NCBI RefSeq assembly: GCF_902167145.1
Contig: NC_050102.1
Location: 310,001 to 374,000 of the forward strand
From: Zea mays
Taxonomy: Eukaryota; Streptophyta; Magnoliopsida; Poales; Poaceae
Length of the DNA: 64,000 nt
Direction of reading: 5' to 3'
Shown piece after piece: positions 1 to 11,558 of the stretch; within the stretch, counting starts at the first letter, position 1; each line of letters opens with the position of its first letter. The notes under the pieces are model-generated. The model saw nothing but the letters and a program-made list of their open reading frames with translations, made no database searches and was not told where the DNA came from. A program made the position numbers and the translations under genes.

Positions 1-56
1 TACATACATACATACATACATACATACATACATACATACATACATACATACATACA

Positions 57-86
<30 letters not shown>
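1..86. repeat. (TACA)n microsatellite
   Basis: Uninterrupted tetranucleotide tract TACA/CATA from the first base of the window; it probably continues to the left. It ends at a short AT-rich junction (tatagtttatat). Confidence 0.97.
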
Positions 87-88
<2 letters not shown>

Positions 89-1137
89 GTTTATATATTA
101 AGAGCCCTGGCCTTACAATAACTAGAGGAAGCCTAGGTCGGACGGTGAAATCCGGTCGAGTTAGACCAGGTCCGGATGTCTATAAAACAAGATCTGAAGT
201 GCTAGGGTTCATTTTTTATGCTCCACACCGATTCATTAGCGATGGCGCTCGACGCTCGGTGGCAGCGACTCCCCGATCCAGAGGGCGAGCGACAGCGGGG
301 CCCTTGTGTGGCAAGCGATGGCGTCCTTGAGCCCTGAGGCGGCGACACTTCAAAGGCCGACGAGCAAGCGGCGCCCCTTGACGTGCGAGTAGCGACAGCG
401 ACACATGAGGCGCGAGGTTCGAGCGAGCGGCACCACGGAAGGCGCGAGGTGCGTGCAACGATGATCGCGCGTGACATCCTCCGATCCAGCGCAGTTTGGG
501 CGGCCCGAGTGACGACCTACATTTGTGCTTGTGTCATCGACGACTTCCTCCGGCCACTACTTTATCTGATTCGTGTTTTCTTTTCGATTATTGTGTTTTA
601 TGCCTACCACATGTATTATTTACGCTAAAAACTGTACGATTTTATGCTTGAACACGAAGTTCGTATATCAGTTTGCTGCATGCATATTTTTTACATGCAC
701 ATTGGAAAGACAATTCCTTGATTTATGTTATTCGTAATTATAATAAAAAATCAAATCATTTATGTTCGTAAATTCTAGATTTGTAAGTATTTATACGACG
801 TTGTATAAGAATTTATGCTCTATGTGACTCATGTCATCAATTTTTTTGCGCGCATGAACTAGAAAGAAAAATATAATCCAAAATTTGTGCGCATGCAATG
901 GAAACTCCCACGATTTGCTATAATTTTTGGATCTGTATAAAAATAGAAACCGCATGCATGCAGTTGCCATGTTTTTCGGATCTGCCATAAAAATAGAATC
1001 GTAATAACAACCTATTAGAGCTATCAACCTCTCACATTGGCTCGATATTTACGCTTATAATTGAGGGATTTTATGCTCAAAATTTAAGGTTTTTACGTTC
1101 CAACCTGGAGATGCGTCCACCAGTGAACAACATGCCA
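87..1137. other. Non-genic stretch, GC-rich then AT-rich, nothing recognised
   Basis: A GC-rich patch (about 230-560) has overlapping short open frames on both strands but no recognisable domain, so it is left as unknown. From about 600 the base composition turns AT-rich, and the motifs TTTACGC and TTTATGC start to recur (near 624, 640, 812, 1049, 1072). The same motifs recur as far as 3900. Confidence 0.5.
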
Positions 1138-1436
1138 GATTTTTTACGCAGTGTACCAAATTGCATAAATACCTACACCGTGTATTATAATTAGTATCAG
1201 TATATATCAGAAACTAGTTCTAATGTGTTTAGCTGTATGGCTGTTGGAGGGATCCTATATTTATGAAGGAAATAAAACATTAAATACGATTTTTTGTTTC
1301 TATGCATGCAATTCATTTCCTTTCATTGCACATTCTTTCCATCATAAATTCGTGCGCATGCAGCTGATAACAATTTTTTACGCAGTATACCGAATTGCAT
1401 AATTATATACACAGTGTAGTATATTTAGTATCAGTG
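1138..1436 (+). repeat. Degenerate ~63-bp direct repeat pair
   Basis: Two copies, about 1138-1200 and 1372-1436, share the order TTTTTTACGCAGT, TACC(A/G)AATTGCATAA, ACAC(C/A)GTGTA and TTAGTATCAGT. The second copy abuts the first recognisable codons of the SHI/LRP1 fragment. A duplication whose edge coincides with the exon edge suggests a join made during gene capture. Confidence 0.7.
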
Positions 1437-1759
1437 AGCTCGGAGGCGCTGTTCTGCTGCGTCCGCCTAGGCCCGGTCGACGAGCCTGGGGCCAAGGTGG
1501 CGTACCAGACCAGCGTCAGCATCACCGGCCACGTCTTCAAGGGCATCCTGCACGATGTCGGCCCGGACCCATCATATCATCGGTCGCTGCGGGCAGCAGC
1601 GGCTTCCACCACGCCACCGACGGGTCCTCCCTGGGCACGGAGGGTGAAGGCAGCGTCGCGGCGGCGAGGCCCATCTCGTCATCGGCTGTGGTCATGGATC
1701 CGTACCCGACGCCCGGACCATACGGCGGCTCGCATTTCTTCCACGGCCATCCGAGGTGA
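1433..1759 (+). pseudogene. SHI/STY/LRP1-family transcription factor, C-terminal exon fragment (IGGH domain)
   Basis: The family comprises plant nuclear RING-like zinc-finger transcription factors that activate auxin biosynthesis genes. The fragment starts at [17 protein letters not shown] and continues through [20 protein letters not shown]. That is the hallmark C-terminal IGGH domain of the family, here with ITGH in place of IGGH. At about 1570-1590 the frame shifts. In the new frame the translation runs through [17 protein letters not shown] and ends [20 protein letters not shown] followed by TGA at 1757-1759, which resembles the C-terminus of grass LRP1-like proteins. The zinc-finger exon and a start codon are absent, and the sequence to the left is AT-rich repeat. 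The fragment is therefore one truncated, frameshifted exon, most likely moved by a transposon. The family call is from the conserved domain; the exact paralogue is not determined. Confidence 0.85.
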
Positions 1760-3185
1760 TCAAACGACCACCACGATTGACACAGCTAGCCTAGCTAAGA
1801 TAGCTGGTGCTGGTTTCGTTCCATTTGGGCATGCCATGGCCATATGCATCCTTCAATATTTCGCTTTATTAGAAAAAGGATTATCGATCATCACCAAATT
1901 CAGATGTCCACTTAACTCTGTTCCTATATGTTAGGTACATTGAAAATAAATATTGGATCTCAAAAATGGCATTCTAGATCCATCTACCCTTTTGCTTACA
2001 CATTATGGCTATCTCGCATTCATGGGCTGCAAGGTAAAATATTTGCATTTTATAATTTGTTAGCACTTTATACTTATTTGTTTGAATATTAATATTACAT
2101 GTTTGTTAGCATTTTATAATTTGTTAACACTTTATACTTACTGTAACAAGCACACATTTATCCACCGATGTGACTCTTATTTATGCTAATTTGAATGTGT
2201 TATTATGCTCAATTATCAGATCTTATGTACGCTCCGCGTTGTAAACACGTAGACCACCAATTCTACATTGTTTTTGTTCTTCCTTTTATGCTTTTACGAT
2301 GATTTGAATTGATCCTTTTCAGAACAATGCACCCCAGTACCTAGTACACTCTAGAGCCGTATACAACATATACTCCCAGTACCCCCAGTAAGTATATGCT
2401 CTTTTGTTTTTGTGATCCACCGCCCATGTATCCAGAAGGCAAACTAGATTATGATGTATGCATATAAAATTGCCGATATCAAATAAATCGTCCATGAGTT
2501 GTCCTAGAGTTTCCAGTGTGAAGGATATGCATTGAATCAGTTTTCTATGTTTTTCAGAATGATGGCCAAGGTACACCATGACAGTAGAATTTTTTTACAC
2601 CATGGTTATCTTGTTTTAATTCATCCTTTATGTGTTCCAATTATTTTGGTATGTTTGGTACACCATGACAGCATAGAACTGAACCTTCTATTATTTTGTA
2701 TGTTTGGTTTGCATGGGATAATCTGGCATGGGATGTATTTATGAACATTGATATCGTTTTTTATGCTTACTGACAGAATAATGCATATGGTCTAAAAATG
2801 GAGAATTCGCTTTTCCTCAATGATTAACAGTTCATGTTACGTTTGCAGATATGGACGCGATGATTTTCTCCACATTAGGAAAGCTGGAAGAGCCTTTTGA
2901 ACTCACTTTTTTTTGCTAACAGTAGTGTTATGGTGAAACATAGTTTTGCATGTATGTACCAACAACTAAAATTTAAATACAACATTATCATAGTTGAGTA
3001 CATGAATAATTATCTCTTATATCTTATTGTAAAATCTAAAACAGTTCTCCTGTAGATGGTTAGCTTGCATTTTACGCTACAATTACCTCAGATCACTTCT
3101 TGTTGTATTTTACACCAATTTACGATATTTCTTGATGCGTTTTATGACAACCTCGTGCACAGAGAGATATATTCGGTCTACAGTC
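1760..3185. other. AT-rich non-genic DNA with TTTACGC/TTTATGC motifs
   Basis: The first ~100 bases may be the 3' UTR of the SHI/LRP1 fragment. The rest has no supported gene. The 14-mer GTACACCATGACAG occurs twice (about 2572 and 2660). A short open stretch near 2850-2910 (YGRDDFLHIRKAGRAF) looks exon-like but was not recognised. Confidence 0.5.
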
Positions 3186-3900
3186 GTTATTATGAAACAG
3201 ATGAATGATTTACGCTAAAATTCGTACTCATTTACGTTGTTTTGGTTCACGTTTTACGCATAAATCCGTCCGAGCCAGAACTCGCGTACGACCGGTGACG
3301 CGCGATTTTCGCGCCGTAAATTTTGGCTCCATTCGCCATTACGAAACATATATACAATTTACACTAACATTCATACTAATTTACGATGTTTCGGTTCACA
3401 TTTACGTTGTAATTCATTCGAGGCAGAACCCGCTCACGATCGGTCGCACTCAATTTTCACGCCGTAATTTCGGGCCCCATTTGCTGTTACGAAACAGATA
3501 TATGATTTATGCTAAATTTCGTACTCATTTACGCTGTTTTAGCTCACGTTTTACGCTGAAATCCATTCGAGCTAGAACCCGCGCACGATCGGCTGCACGC
3601 GATTTTCACGCCGTAATTTTGGGCCTTGTTTGTTGTTACAAAACATATATAGGATTTACGCTAAATTTCGTACTCATTTACTTTGTTTTAGCTCACATTT
3701 TACGGTGGAATCCGCCCGAGCTAGAACCCGCGCACGATCGGCTGCACGCGATTTTCACGCCTTAATTCTGGGCTATGTTTGATGTTACAAAACAGATATA
3801 GGATTTACGCTAAATTTCATACTCATTTACGATGTTTTAGCTCACGTTTTACGCGGGAATCCGCCTGAGCCAGAACCAGCACACGATCGGGCGCACGTGG
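3186..3900 (+). repeat. Tandem repeat, ~149-bp unit, 4.8 copies
   Basis: Units start at about 3190, 3339, 3487, 3636 and 3786. Each has the order acGAAACA(G)ATATA, GATTTACGCTAAA, CGTACTCATTTACG, GTTTTAGCTCACGTTTTACGC, CCGAGC(C)AGAACC, CGCACGATCGG, CGCGATTTTCACGCCGTAAT, then a GGGCC-type end. The last copy breaks off at CGCACGTGG. Copies differ by substitutions only, so the period is well kept. A long open frame across it (3205-3765) has no homology signal and follows from the 149-bp spacing, so it is not called as a gene. Confidence 0.93.
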
Positions 3901-5093
<1,193 letters not shown>

Positions 5094-5420
5094 TGCTAGA
5101 GGTTTGGGACCTCCAGCAACTCCAAATTCATTAAAAACAGTTTCACTCTATAAAAACTAGTGATTTACACACGCCCCGCGCGAGTCTTTGATTAATTTGT
5201 TTACACCATTAAAATGTGGTATTTAGATATATAGAAGCAGCAATATATGTGGATATATACATATAGAAGTGATGATAGAATTATTTAAACAGACAATTAT
5301 CTTTAGTAGTAGAATATTTTCTTCTACAAACATAGCAGCATGAGTGATGCTATTACTAGAGGTTTGGGACCTCCGGCAACTCCAAATTCATTAAAAACAG
5401 TTCCACTCTATAAAATTAGC
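5094..5420 (+). repeat. Pair of ~65-bp direct repeats
   Basis: Copies at about 5095-5160 and 5354-5420 share AGAGGTTTGGGACCTCC, GCAACTCCAAATTCATTAAA and CACTCTATAAAA. They differ at only a few positions. The sequence between them includes ACTAGTGATTTACACACG followed by CCCCGCGCGAG, which resembles a reversed Helitron 3' end (CTAG before T) but has only a weak hairpin. Confidence 0.75.
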
Positions 5421-5526
5421 TAAATGGTTTAGATTTATGAAGTCTAGGTTTACTAAATTAGTGAATTTAGGAGTCAGATTCATAGTTTTGCTGAAACTCC
5501 TCAAGAGATGCTTCATCGACTAAAGT

Positions 5527-5762
5527 TTAGTGGACTTGATAAAGTTACTTACCTCTACTACTACTTATGGCAATAACTACTATGCAATCAGGCCTTATGT
5601 GTAACCAATGGTCTTCTAATCCGTTAGATCATGATCCAACTGTAAGTTTAGTGGACTTGATAAAGTTACTTAACTCTACTACTAATTATGGCAATAACTA
5701 CTATGCAATCAGGCCTTATGTATAACCAACGGTCTTCTAATCCATTAGATCATGATCTAAAC
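5527..5762 (+). repeat. Tandem duplication, ~117-bp unit
   Basis: Two near-identical adjacent copies (about 5527-5641 and 5646-5762) both begin GTTTAGTGGACTTGATAAAG and end with CATGATC(C/T)AA. Fewer than ten substitutions separate them, so this is a fairly recent duplication. Confidence 0.9.
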
Positions 5763-6169
5763 GTATGTCATATTTAACACTTAAACTCTTCCATCATCAG
5801 TTCACGTAGATTTATAAAAAATCCTCTAACAAAGTATAATTATATCTATGGTTGGATTATGATCTAACGTACTTGGATTCTCGCTTGCACACACTTGTTT
5901 TTTTGCATCACTTCTTTGTTTTCTCGACGTATCTAAAACATGTTTGGCAGCCATACCCCTCCCCGCTCATGTCCCACCCACGTCGGCCATACCTCACCCA
6001 CCTACGGTCGTGCCAGGCGGGCGCATTCGGACCGTCTGTGGCCAGTCGTGCCTGCCCCTGCCTTGACGTTGGTTTCTCTTTTTCCTTTTTTTGCGCTTGA
6101 TGTCTTTCCCCCTAAGGTAAGAAGAATGGATTAGTGATTACAACATACCTAGTGTTGGGTACCTCAGAA
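5763..6169. other. Spacer, nothing recognised
   Basis: No supported gene. A weak open frame (5852-6100) has no recognisable domain. Confidence 0.5.
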
Positions 6170-6442
6170 CGAGATATCCAAATCCATAACTTCCTGGAAA
6201 GAATTGGAGGGGATCACAAGCAAAGCCCCGTATTTCATTAAGAAATAGGAACAAAGAAATCATTACAAGAATCACGACCATAAGCATAGAGCCCAACCTA
6301 CAAGCATCAAGTCCAGGAAAGCTACACTAGGAACACCCTACAAAACCGAGCTCACTCGATAGAGGAAGGCATCGACCTAACGCACCACCTAGATGCCCTG
6401 ACAGGTCAACATTTTGCTCATAAGGCAACATGAATCACCCTC
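6170..6442 (-). mobile_element. LINE 3' end (continuation of the LINE at 34034-34844)
   Basis: Read on the minus strand, this joins directly to the LINE coding fragment once the Cassandra element is removed. Its distal end contains TTAATGAAATACGGGGCTTT (about 6220-6240), which resembles the 3' untranslated end of plant L1-type LINEs. Codons after the join are closed, so most of this is 3' UTR or decayed coding sequence. The outer limit near 6170 is approximate. Confidence 0.45.
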
Positions 6443-7675
6443 TGTAACACCCCGTGCACTCCCGAACTAGCGGTATTCACACCTGGCAGCCCTCTAGGAT
6501 CATAGACCCTCCCCTGAGAGCACCTAGAGGGGGGGGGGGTGAATAGGTGATCCTATAAAATTAAACACTAATAGCCACAAAACTTAGTTTAAAGTGTTAA
6601 TACGGCTAAGTAGCTTTGAGTCGAGTTCTTGTGAACACAATAATCACAGAGAAGGCAACACAAGAGACACGCGATTTTTATCCCGTGGTTCGGCCAAGTA
6701 ACACTTGCCTACTTCCACGTTGTGGCATCCCAATGGACGAGGGTTGCACTCAATCCCTTTCAAGCGATCCAATGATCAACTTGAATACCACGGTCTTTAT
6801 CTTTAGAGTTTTCTTCCCGTTTGCGAGGAATCTCCACAATTCGGAGTCTCTCGCCCTTACAATTGAGATTACAAAGAAAGCACAAAGTAAGGTTGGGGAG
6901 AGCAACACACGCAAGACCCAAATCCACAGTACAACCACGCACACAAGTCACAACTTGAGCTCAAAGCACAACACGCGGAGTTCACAACTCAAATGGAGCT
7001 CAAATCGCTAACACAGAGAATTAGTTGCGTGGAGTCGGAGTCTGGGAGTCTTAGAATGTCTCTTGTAAGCTTGGTGTTCTCCTCCATGCGCCTAGGGGTC
7101 CCTTTTATAGCCCCAAGGCAGCTAGGAGCCGTTGGAGGCCAACTTGGAAGGCCAAACTTGCCTTCTGTCGGGTGGTGCACCGGACAGTCACTATAGTTGT
7201 CCGGTGCGTGATCTCCTTCCATATCTGGCGCATCCGACTGTTGGTCCTCGGGGTCGGGTTGCGCACCAAACACTATCCGGTGTGCCCAACCGACCGTTGC
7301 TGCGGGCCACGCGTCGCTCGCGGATTGCGCAGCCGACCGTTGGCGCTGGCGACCGTTGGCTCACCGGACAGTCCGGTGCACCACCGAACAGTCCGGTGAA
7401 TTATAGCCGTACGCCTCTGCGTTTCCCGAGAGCAGCCGGTTCACCGCCGGCCAGCCTGGCGCACCGGACACTGTCCGGTGCCCCACCGGACAGTCCGGTG
7501 TGCCTGGCCAGAGTTGGTGTTGGCTGCACACAGCCAACTCCTTCCCTTTTCTTCTTTTCTTGGCACTATTTCTAGCACTTAGATAACCATGTTAGTACAT
7601 AAATCAATTTACTAAGTCTAGAAACATACCTTACACTTTGATTTGCACTCTTCACATATTTTGCACATAAGTACT

Positions 7676-8340
7676 TGTTGGGGACTTGTTCTCAAATGCT
7701 AAGAGTTAAGAACAAGGCAACATAAAAAATGTTAAATGTAAAAGTCCTTCGTCCTTCGAAGCATTATCTCCCTTCGGATATAATGAATCCCGGACGAAGG
7801 TTATGAAGGACAAGCCTTCATAAGCACAACATAAAAAATGGAGAAGGATTCATACACAAGATATGAAAAATAATATAAACACTTTAAAAATTGTTATTAA
7901 CTTATTTTTATTTGCGTTACTGTATTAACAATAACAAATTACAAATGTACCTTCGGCTCGAAGGAAAGCAAGGGTACAAGCGTGACGCGAAAGCAAATGC
8001 CAAGTCAGCGTGAACAGTACGAGGATACTGTTCACCTATTTATAGGCACGGGACGCAGCCCATGTAAAATTACACCCATGCCCTTTACATTTGCTAATGA
8101 CCCTATAGTAATCCATCGAGGTCTGAATAGCCTTTTCCTTTTTAAGTCGGTTCCCTTTTCTGCTGTCATGCCGAAGCTCTCCTGCACATAGCTTCGGCTC
8201 TGCGCCAACCTTTGTGTTCTTTGTGCCTCTTCATGTTGTAGTTCTGATCCAAATCCGAAGATACCTGTTCATGTATTATACTCCAGAAACATTGTTAAAT
8301 CATGTTTTCGAGGACCTTCGGAAGCCGAAGGCCCCCAACA
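7676..8340 (-). repeat. zeon 3' LTR
   Basis: 665 bp, ending CCCCCAACA on the plus strand. It is directly followed by GTAGCCCCTCGC, which on the minus strand is the purine-rich primer (GCGAGGGGCTAC) for plus-strand synthesis. Confidence 0.93.
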
Positions 8341-8495
8341 GTAGCCCCTCGCAATATTAATTTGTTAGAATAATAAATTCAGATTGCGATATGGACGAAG
8401 GCCTTAAGCCGAAGGTCCGAAAAAACACCTTCCCTTTGCTAGAATAGCAATAGTCAATGACAAGTGGGGCCCGGCCACTTGCAACGTATTGGGCG

Positions 8496-8503
8496 TATAA
8501 ATA
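8496..8503 (+). promoter_or_regulatory. TATA box of the zeon antisense gene
   Basis: TATAAATA lies in a GC-rich context (GGGCGTATAAATAAGAACGC), 145-152 bases upstream of the antisense gene's ATG at 8648 and outside the LTR. A start site about 30 bases downstream would give a leader of roughly 120 bases. This suggests that the antisense gene has its own promoter. Confidence 0.65.
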
Positions 8504-10283
8504 AGAACGCACCGCGAGCACATTTAGCACGCTTTCTTGCCGTCTGCTCTTGCCTTCCTATTTTTAGCTCTTTGCACACCAACGCTTGTCTGGCTTTTTA
8601 AATTTTTAAGCTTCGTCTTTGAGAGCACTTTCTTAGCATTTTCGAAGATGTCTGAAGACAAGAAAGCTGTCGCTGAGTCGAAGCTAAGCCTTTCCGAAGA
8701 GATGAATCTCGGCTTCCTTGAATCAATAGCAAAGACAAACATAGAGAAGATTACTAAGGAGATTTTAGAGGGCCTATCTGAAGACACTGGTGATAGTGAC
8801 AATTATGATTTGGAAAGTGGCGGTGAAGATTCCGAAGATCGACCCTGGCGACCAAGCCATGTAGTTTTTGGAAAATCAAGCATTAAACAAAGCCATCTTG
8901 TCAATATGAGGGGTAGATATTTTCGGGATTTATCTATTGTGAGGGCTGACGAAGGAGAGAAAACTTGTCCGACTCCCGAGGAGAATGAAGTCGTGATATT
9001 CCGAAGTTTCTTTAAGGCTGGGCTTCGGTTTCCTTTGAGTAGTTTCGTGGTAGAAGTTTTGAAGATATTTGAAATCTGCCTTCATCAAATTACTCCCGAA
9101 GCAATCATGAGGATGGGAATCTTCGTATGGGCCGTGAAGAGCCAAGGTTTGGAGCCAAATGCAAAAAGTTTCTGTAGCATGCATGAGTTATTATATGAGA
9201 CAAAACCCTGGGGGAAAGAGCAATACCATAACAATTTTGGCTGTTACAGCTTCGGTGCCCGCTCTGGGTCAAGCTGTCCCGTGCCAACTTTTCGGAAGAG
9301 ATGGCCTGGGGACTGGATGAAGGAATGGTTCTATGTGAAAAACGACTTGAAGACACGAGAAGATATTAAAGATATCATCATGCGCCCCATCTGGCAGCGT
9401 TTTGGCCTTCGGAAACCGAAGGTGGATATTGACGAAGCAGCCGAAGAATGCCGGAGAGCCTTCGGTGTAGTTTGTTCTTTCATCGGGACGAGGGATTTGA
9501 TCCAGGAGCATATTGCCTTCAGAGTATGGCCACTTGTGGAAAAGTGGGAAATACCAAAGGAAACCATCAGCAAACCTGACGAAGGTGGACTAGTTAGGCT
9601 AAAATATACCTTCAGATATGGAGATCAGTTTGTCGAGCCAGATGATGACTGGCTGAAATGTATTGAGGCCACAAGCGATGAACTGCTTGGACCATATTCG
9701 AAGGTAGAAGATACTGCACTGTCTGCAGCCTTCGGAGGCCAGAAGAAGAAAAGGCTCAATCGAGTATTTGATGCCATTGGGTTCGTCTATCCTGACTACC
9801 GTTACCCAACACGGGGTCAAAAAAGGAAAGATACGACTTCTGTGAAGGAAGCTGCTTCAGCCGCTCTTAATGAGCCATCGCCGAAGAGGAAAAAGATGAA
9901 GGTTCTTACACACCGGCCACGCTATATTGAACCGGCCACAGTGCCCGAGTTTGTCGATGAAACCTCTTCTGCCACCGAAGCCAAGGAGCCAACTCCCCTG
10001 CCGAATATTGAAGAGCCAGTCATAATGCTGGAGATGGAGAAAATAGAAGAACCAAAGGCTAAAGAAACAAGGACATCTGAAATTTTGAGTCCTTCAACAA
10101 AAGTTGAAGTACCAAAAAGCCAAAAGGGTCCAGCAATGACCCCCAAAAGAAAAAGGATGGTTAATGTACTGGATGTATTGGAGACAATAAAGTCTTCAAG
10201 CACTACTCCGAAGAAAAGCTGAAGAAACTGGCACTGCCGCCCCCAAAGCATTTTCCGAAGCTTTCAATTATACTAGGTCAGTA

Positions 10284-10301
10284 CCCGTGCGTTGCAACGG
10301 G
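10284..10301 (-). promoter_or_regulatory. Helitron 3' terminal hairpin
   Basis: On the minus strand, CCCGT-TGCAACGC-ACGGG (5-bp stem, 8-nt loop) is followed 7 nucleotides later by the terminal CTAG. Position and form match the transposition terminator of plant Helitrons. Confidence 0.85.
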
Positions 10302-10464
10302 AACATATAATACCATGATAACTTATATACAAAATGTGTCTTATATTGTTATAAGAAAATATTTCATAATCCATTTGTGATCCTAGCTATACATAAATTT
10401 TGTTATTTTAATTTAGTTGTTTCACTACTACATTGCAACCATTAGTATCATGCAGACTTCGATA

Positions 10465-11220
10465 TATGTCATGATTTGCATGGTCTCATTATTGGAGAGC
10501 ACGTGCCACACCTGCCGGTAGAAGTTCCGTCGTACATCGTTAGTCATCAGGCACGCACCACCATACACGCTTGCTTAAACAAAAAATGCAAGTGTGTGTT
10601 TGCGAAGAGAATTAAAGGCAGGCCGGCACAAAAGGTACCCCGACGATGGCGAGTGGTCATTGTTATCGGTCCACCTCTGCTCACCTCTGGTGTCGAGATG
10701 ACGCCACAATCCTTGATATAATAGTCGTCGAACGCGCGCGATATGGTGAGTACCGTTCACTCTTGGCTGGGCTGCCAAATGAAGTGCACCCCGGGCTCAT
10801 CAGCGAGGTAGTACACCTGGTCGTTGCACCACTGGATGTGCTACTCCTCTACATACATCTTGTTCGAGGACACTCACACAACAACAACAATGGTCATCAT
10901 TCCAGCGCACAAGAATTCATGGTCGGTCAGTAGCGACTTACGTGGCAGGTTAGGCTTCAGGTGGATGATGAGCTAGACGGCGTGATGGCGTCGTCGTAGG
11001 TTGCGATGCCCAGAACAACCCAAGAGTCGTCGACATTGGCGACGACCATGAGGTCCCCATGTTTGACGATGGACAGCGCGGTGCAGCCGCTCTGGACCAC
11101 GTCCAAGCGGCGGCTGCGCCGGAGCTTGCCGTACACAGCGGCGCATGGGCCATGTAGGACTGCTTCCAGAGTTCGAACTGGCAGTCGCCAAGTTTCTTCT
11201 CGTCGTCGGTGAGCGACGCC
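10465..11220 (-). pseudogene. Protein phosphatase 2C gene fragment captured by the Helitron
   Basis: PP2Cs are metal-dependent Ser/Thr phosphatases. Three exon-like blocks lie in Helitron orientation. Block 1 (about 11220-10942) reads LTDDEKKLGDCQFELWKQSY, then after a frameshift RSRRLDVVQSGCTALSIVKH and VVANVDDSWVVLG. The latter aligns with the conserved VANVGDSRAVLG motif but with the GDSR residues altered to DDSW. It ends at a GTAAGT donor (10941-10936). Block 2 (about 10865-10685) reads CNDQVYYLADEPGVH, then SRAFDDYYIKDCGVISTPE, and ends at a GTGAGC donor (10684-10679). Block 3 (about 10545-10465) reads QVWHVLSNNETMQIM, matching the DGVWDVLSNDEAV motif. Stops (for example Q to TAG near 10970) and frameshifts make it non-functional. 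Retained introns show DNA-level capture. Confidence 0.85.
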
Positions 11221-11312
11221 AACGCGAGCCCCTCGTGCTAGTGGTGTTTGTTCGGGGTTTCCAAGTAAGAAACATGGATTCATCTTTGGCATTGGTTTAT
11301 GAAAATGATTTA

Positions 11313-11429
11313 GGGCTAGTTTGGGAACCACATTTTCCTAGAGGTTTTTCGTTTTCCCAAGGGAAATTAGTTCATTTTCCCTTGGGAAATTGAGAATCCC
11401 ATGGAAAAATGCGGTTGCCAAACTGGCCC
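11313..11429. mobile_element. Tourist-like (PIF/Harbinger) MITE
   Basis: 117 bp with terminal inverted repeats GGGCTAGTTTGGGAACC and (reversed) GGGCCAGTTTGGCAACC, flanked by TTA on both sides (11310-11312 and 11430-11432). An internal inverted repeat around TTTCCCAAGGGAAA and TTTCCCTTGGGAAA makes it fold on itself. The TTA target and terminal motif are those of Tourist-like MITEs. Confidence 0.82.
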
Positions 11430-11558
11430 TTATAAGTTAGATCCATGAAAAAATATTATGGAGAATAAATGTTACACATGCAAAAAAAGTATTTAAGTTG
11501 AAAACATTATTCAAACAAAAGAAATTGCATGCAAGGCTCTTCTTTAAATACTACTCCC

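Noticed and set aside
3205..3765. 186-codon open frame with internal protein repeats
   Set aside because: It is a by-product of the 149-bp tandem repeat, with no domain and no coding context.
5150..5200. Second Helitron 3' end (ACTAGTGATTTACACACG next to CCCCGCGCGAG)
   Set aside because: CTAG next to T is present, but the hairpin is weak and no matching 5' end was found.
8537..8647. Upstream ATG extending the antisense gene by 37 hydrophobic residues as a signal peptide
   Set aside because: The stretch is pyrimidine-rich leader-like DNA just after the TATA box. MSEDKK at 8648 starts the charged, domain-like sequence, so the extension is not supported.
10950..11331. Several overlapping open frames as independent genes
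   Set aside because: They are frames of one frameshifted PP2C exon block.
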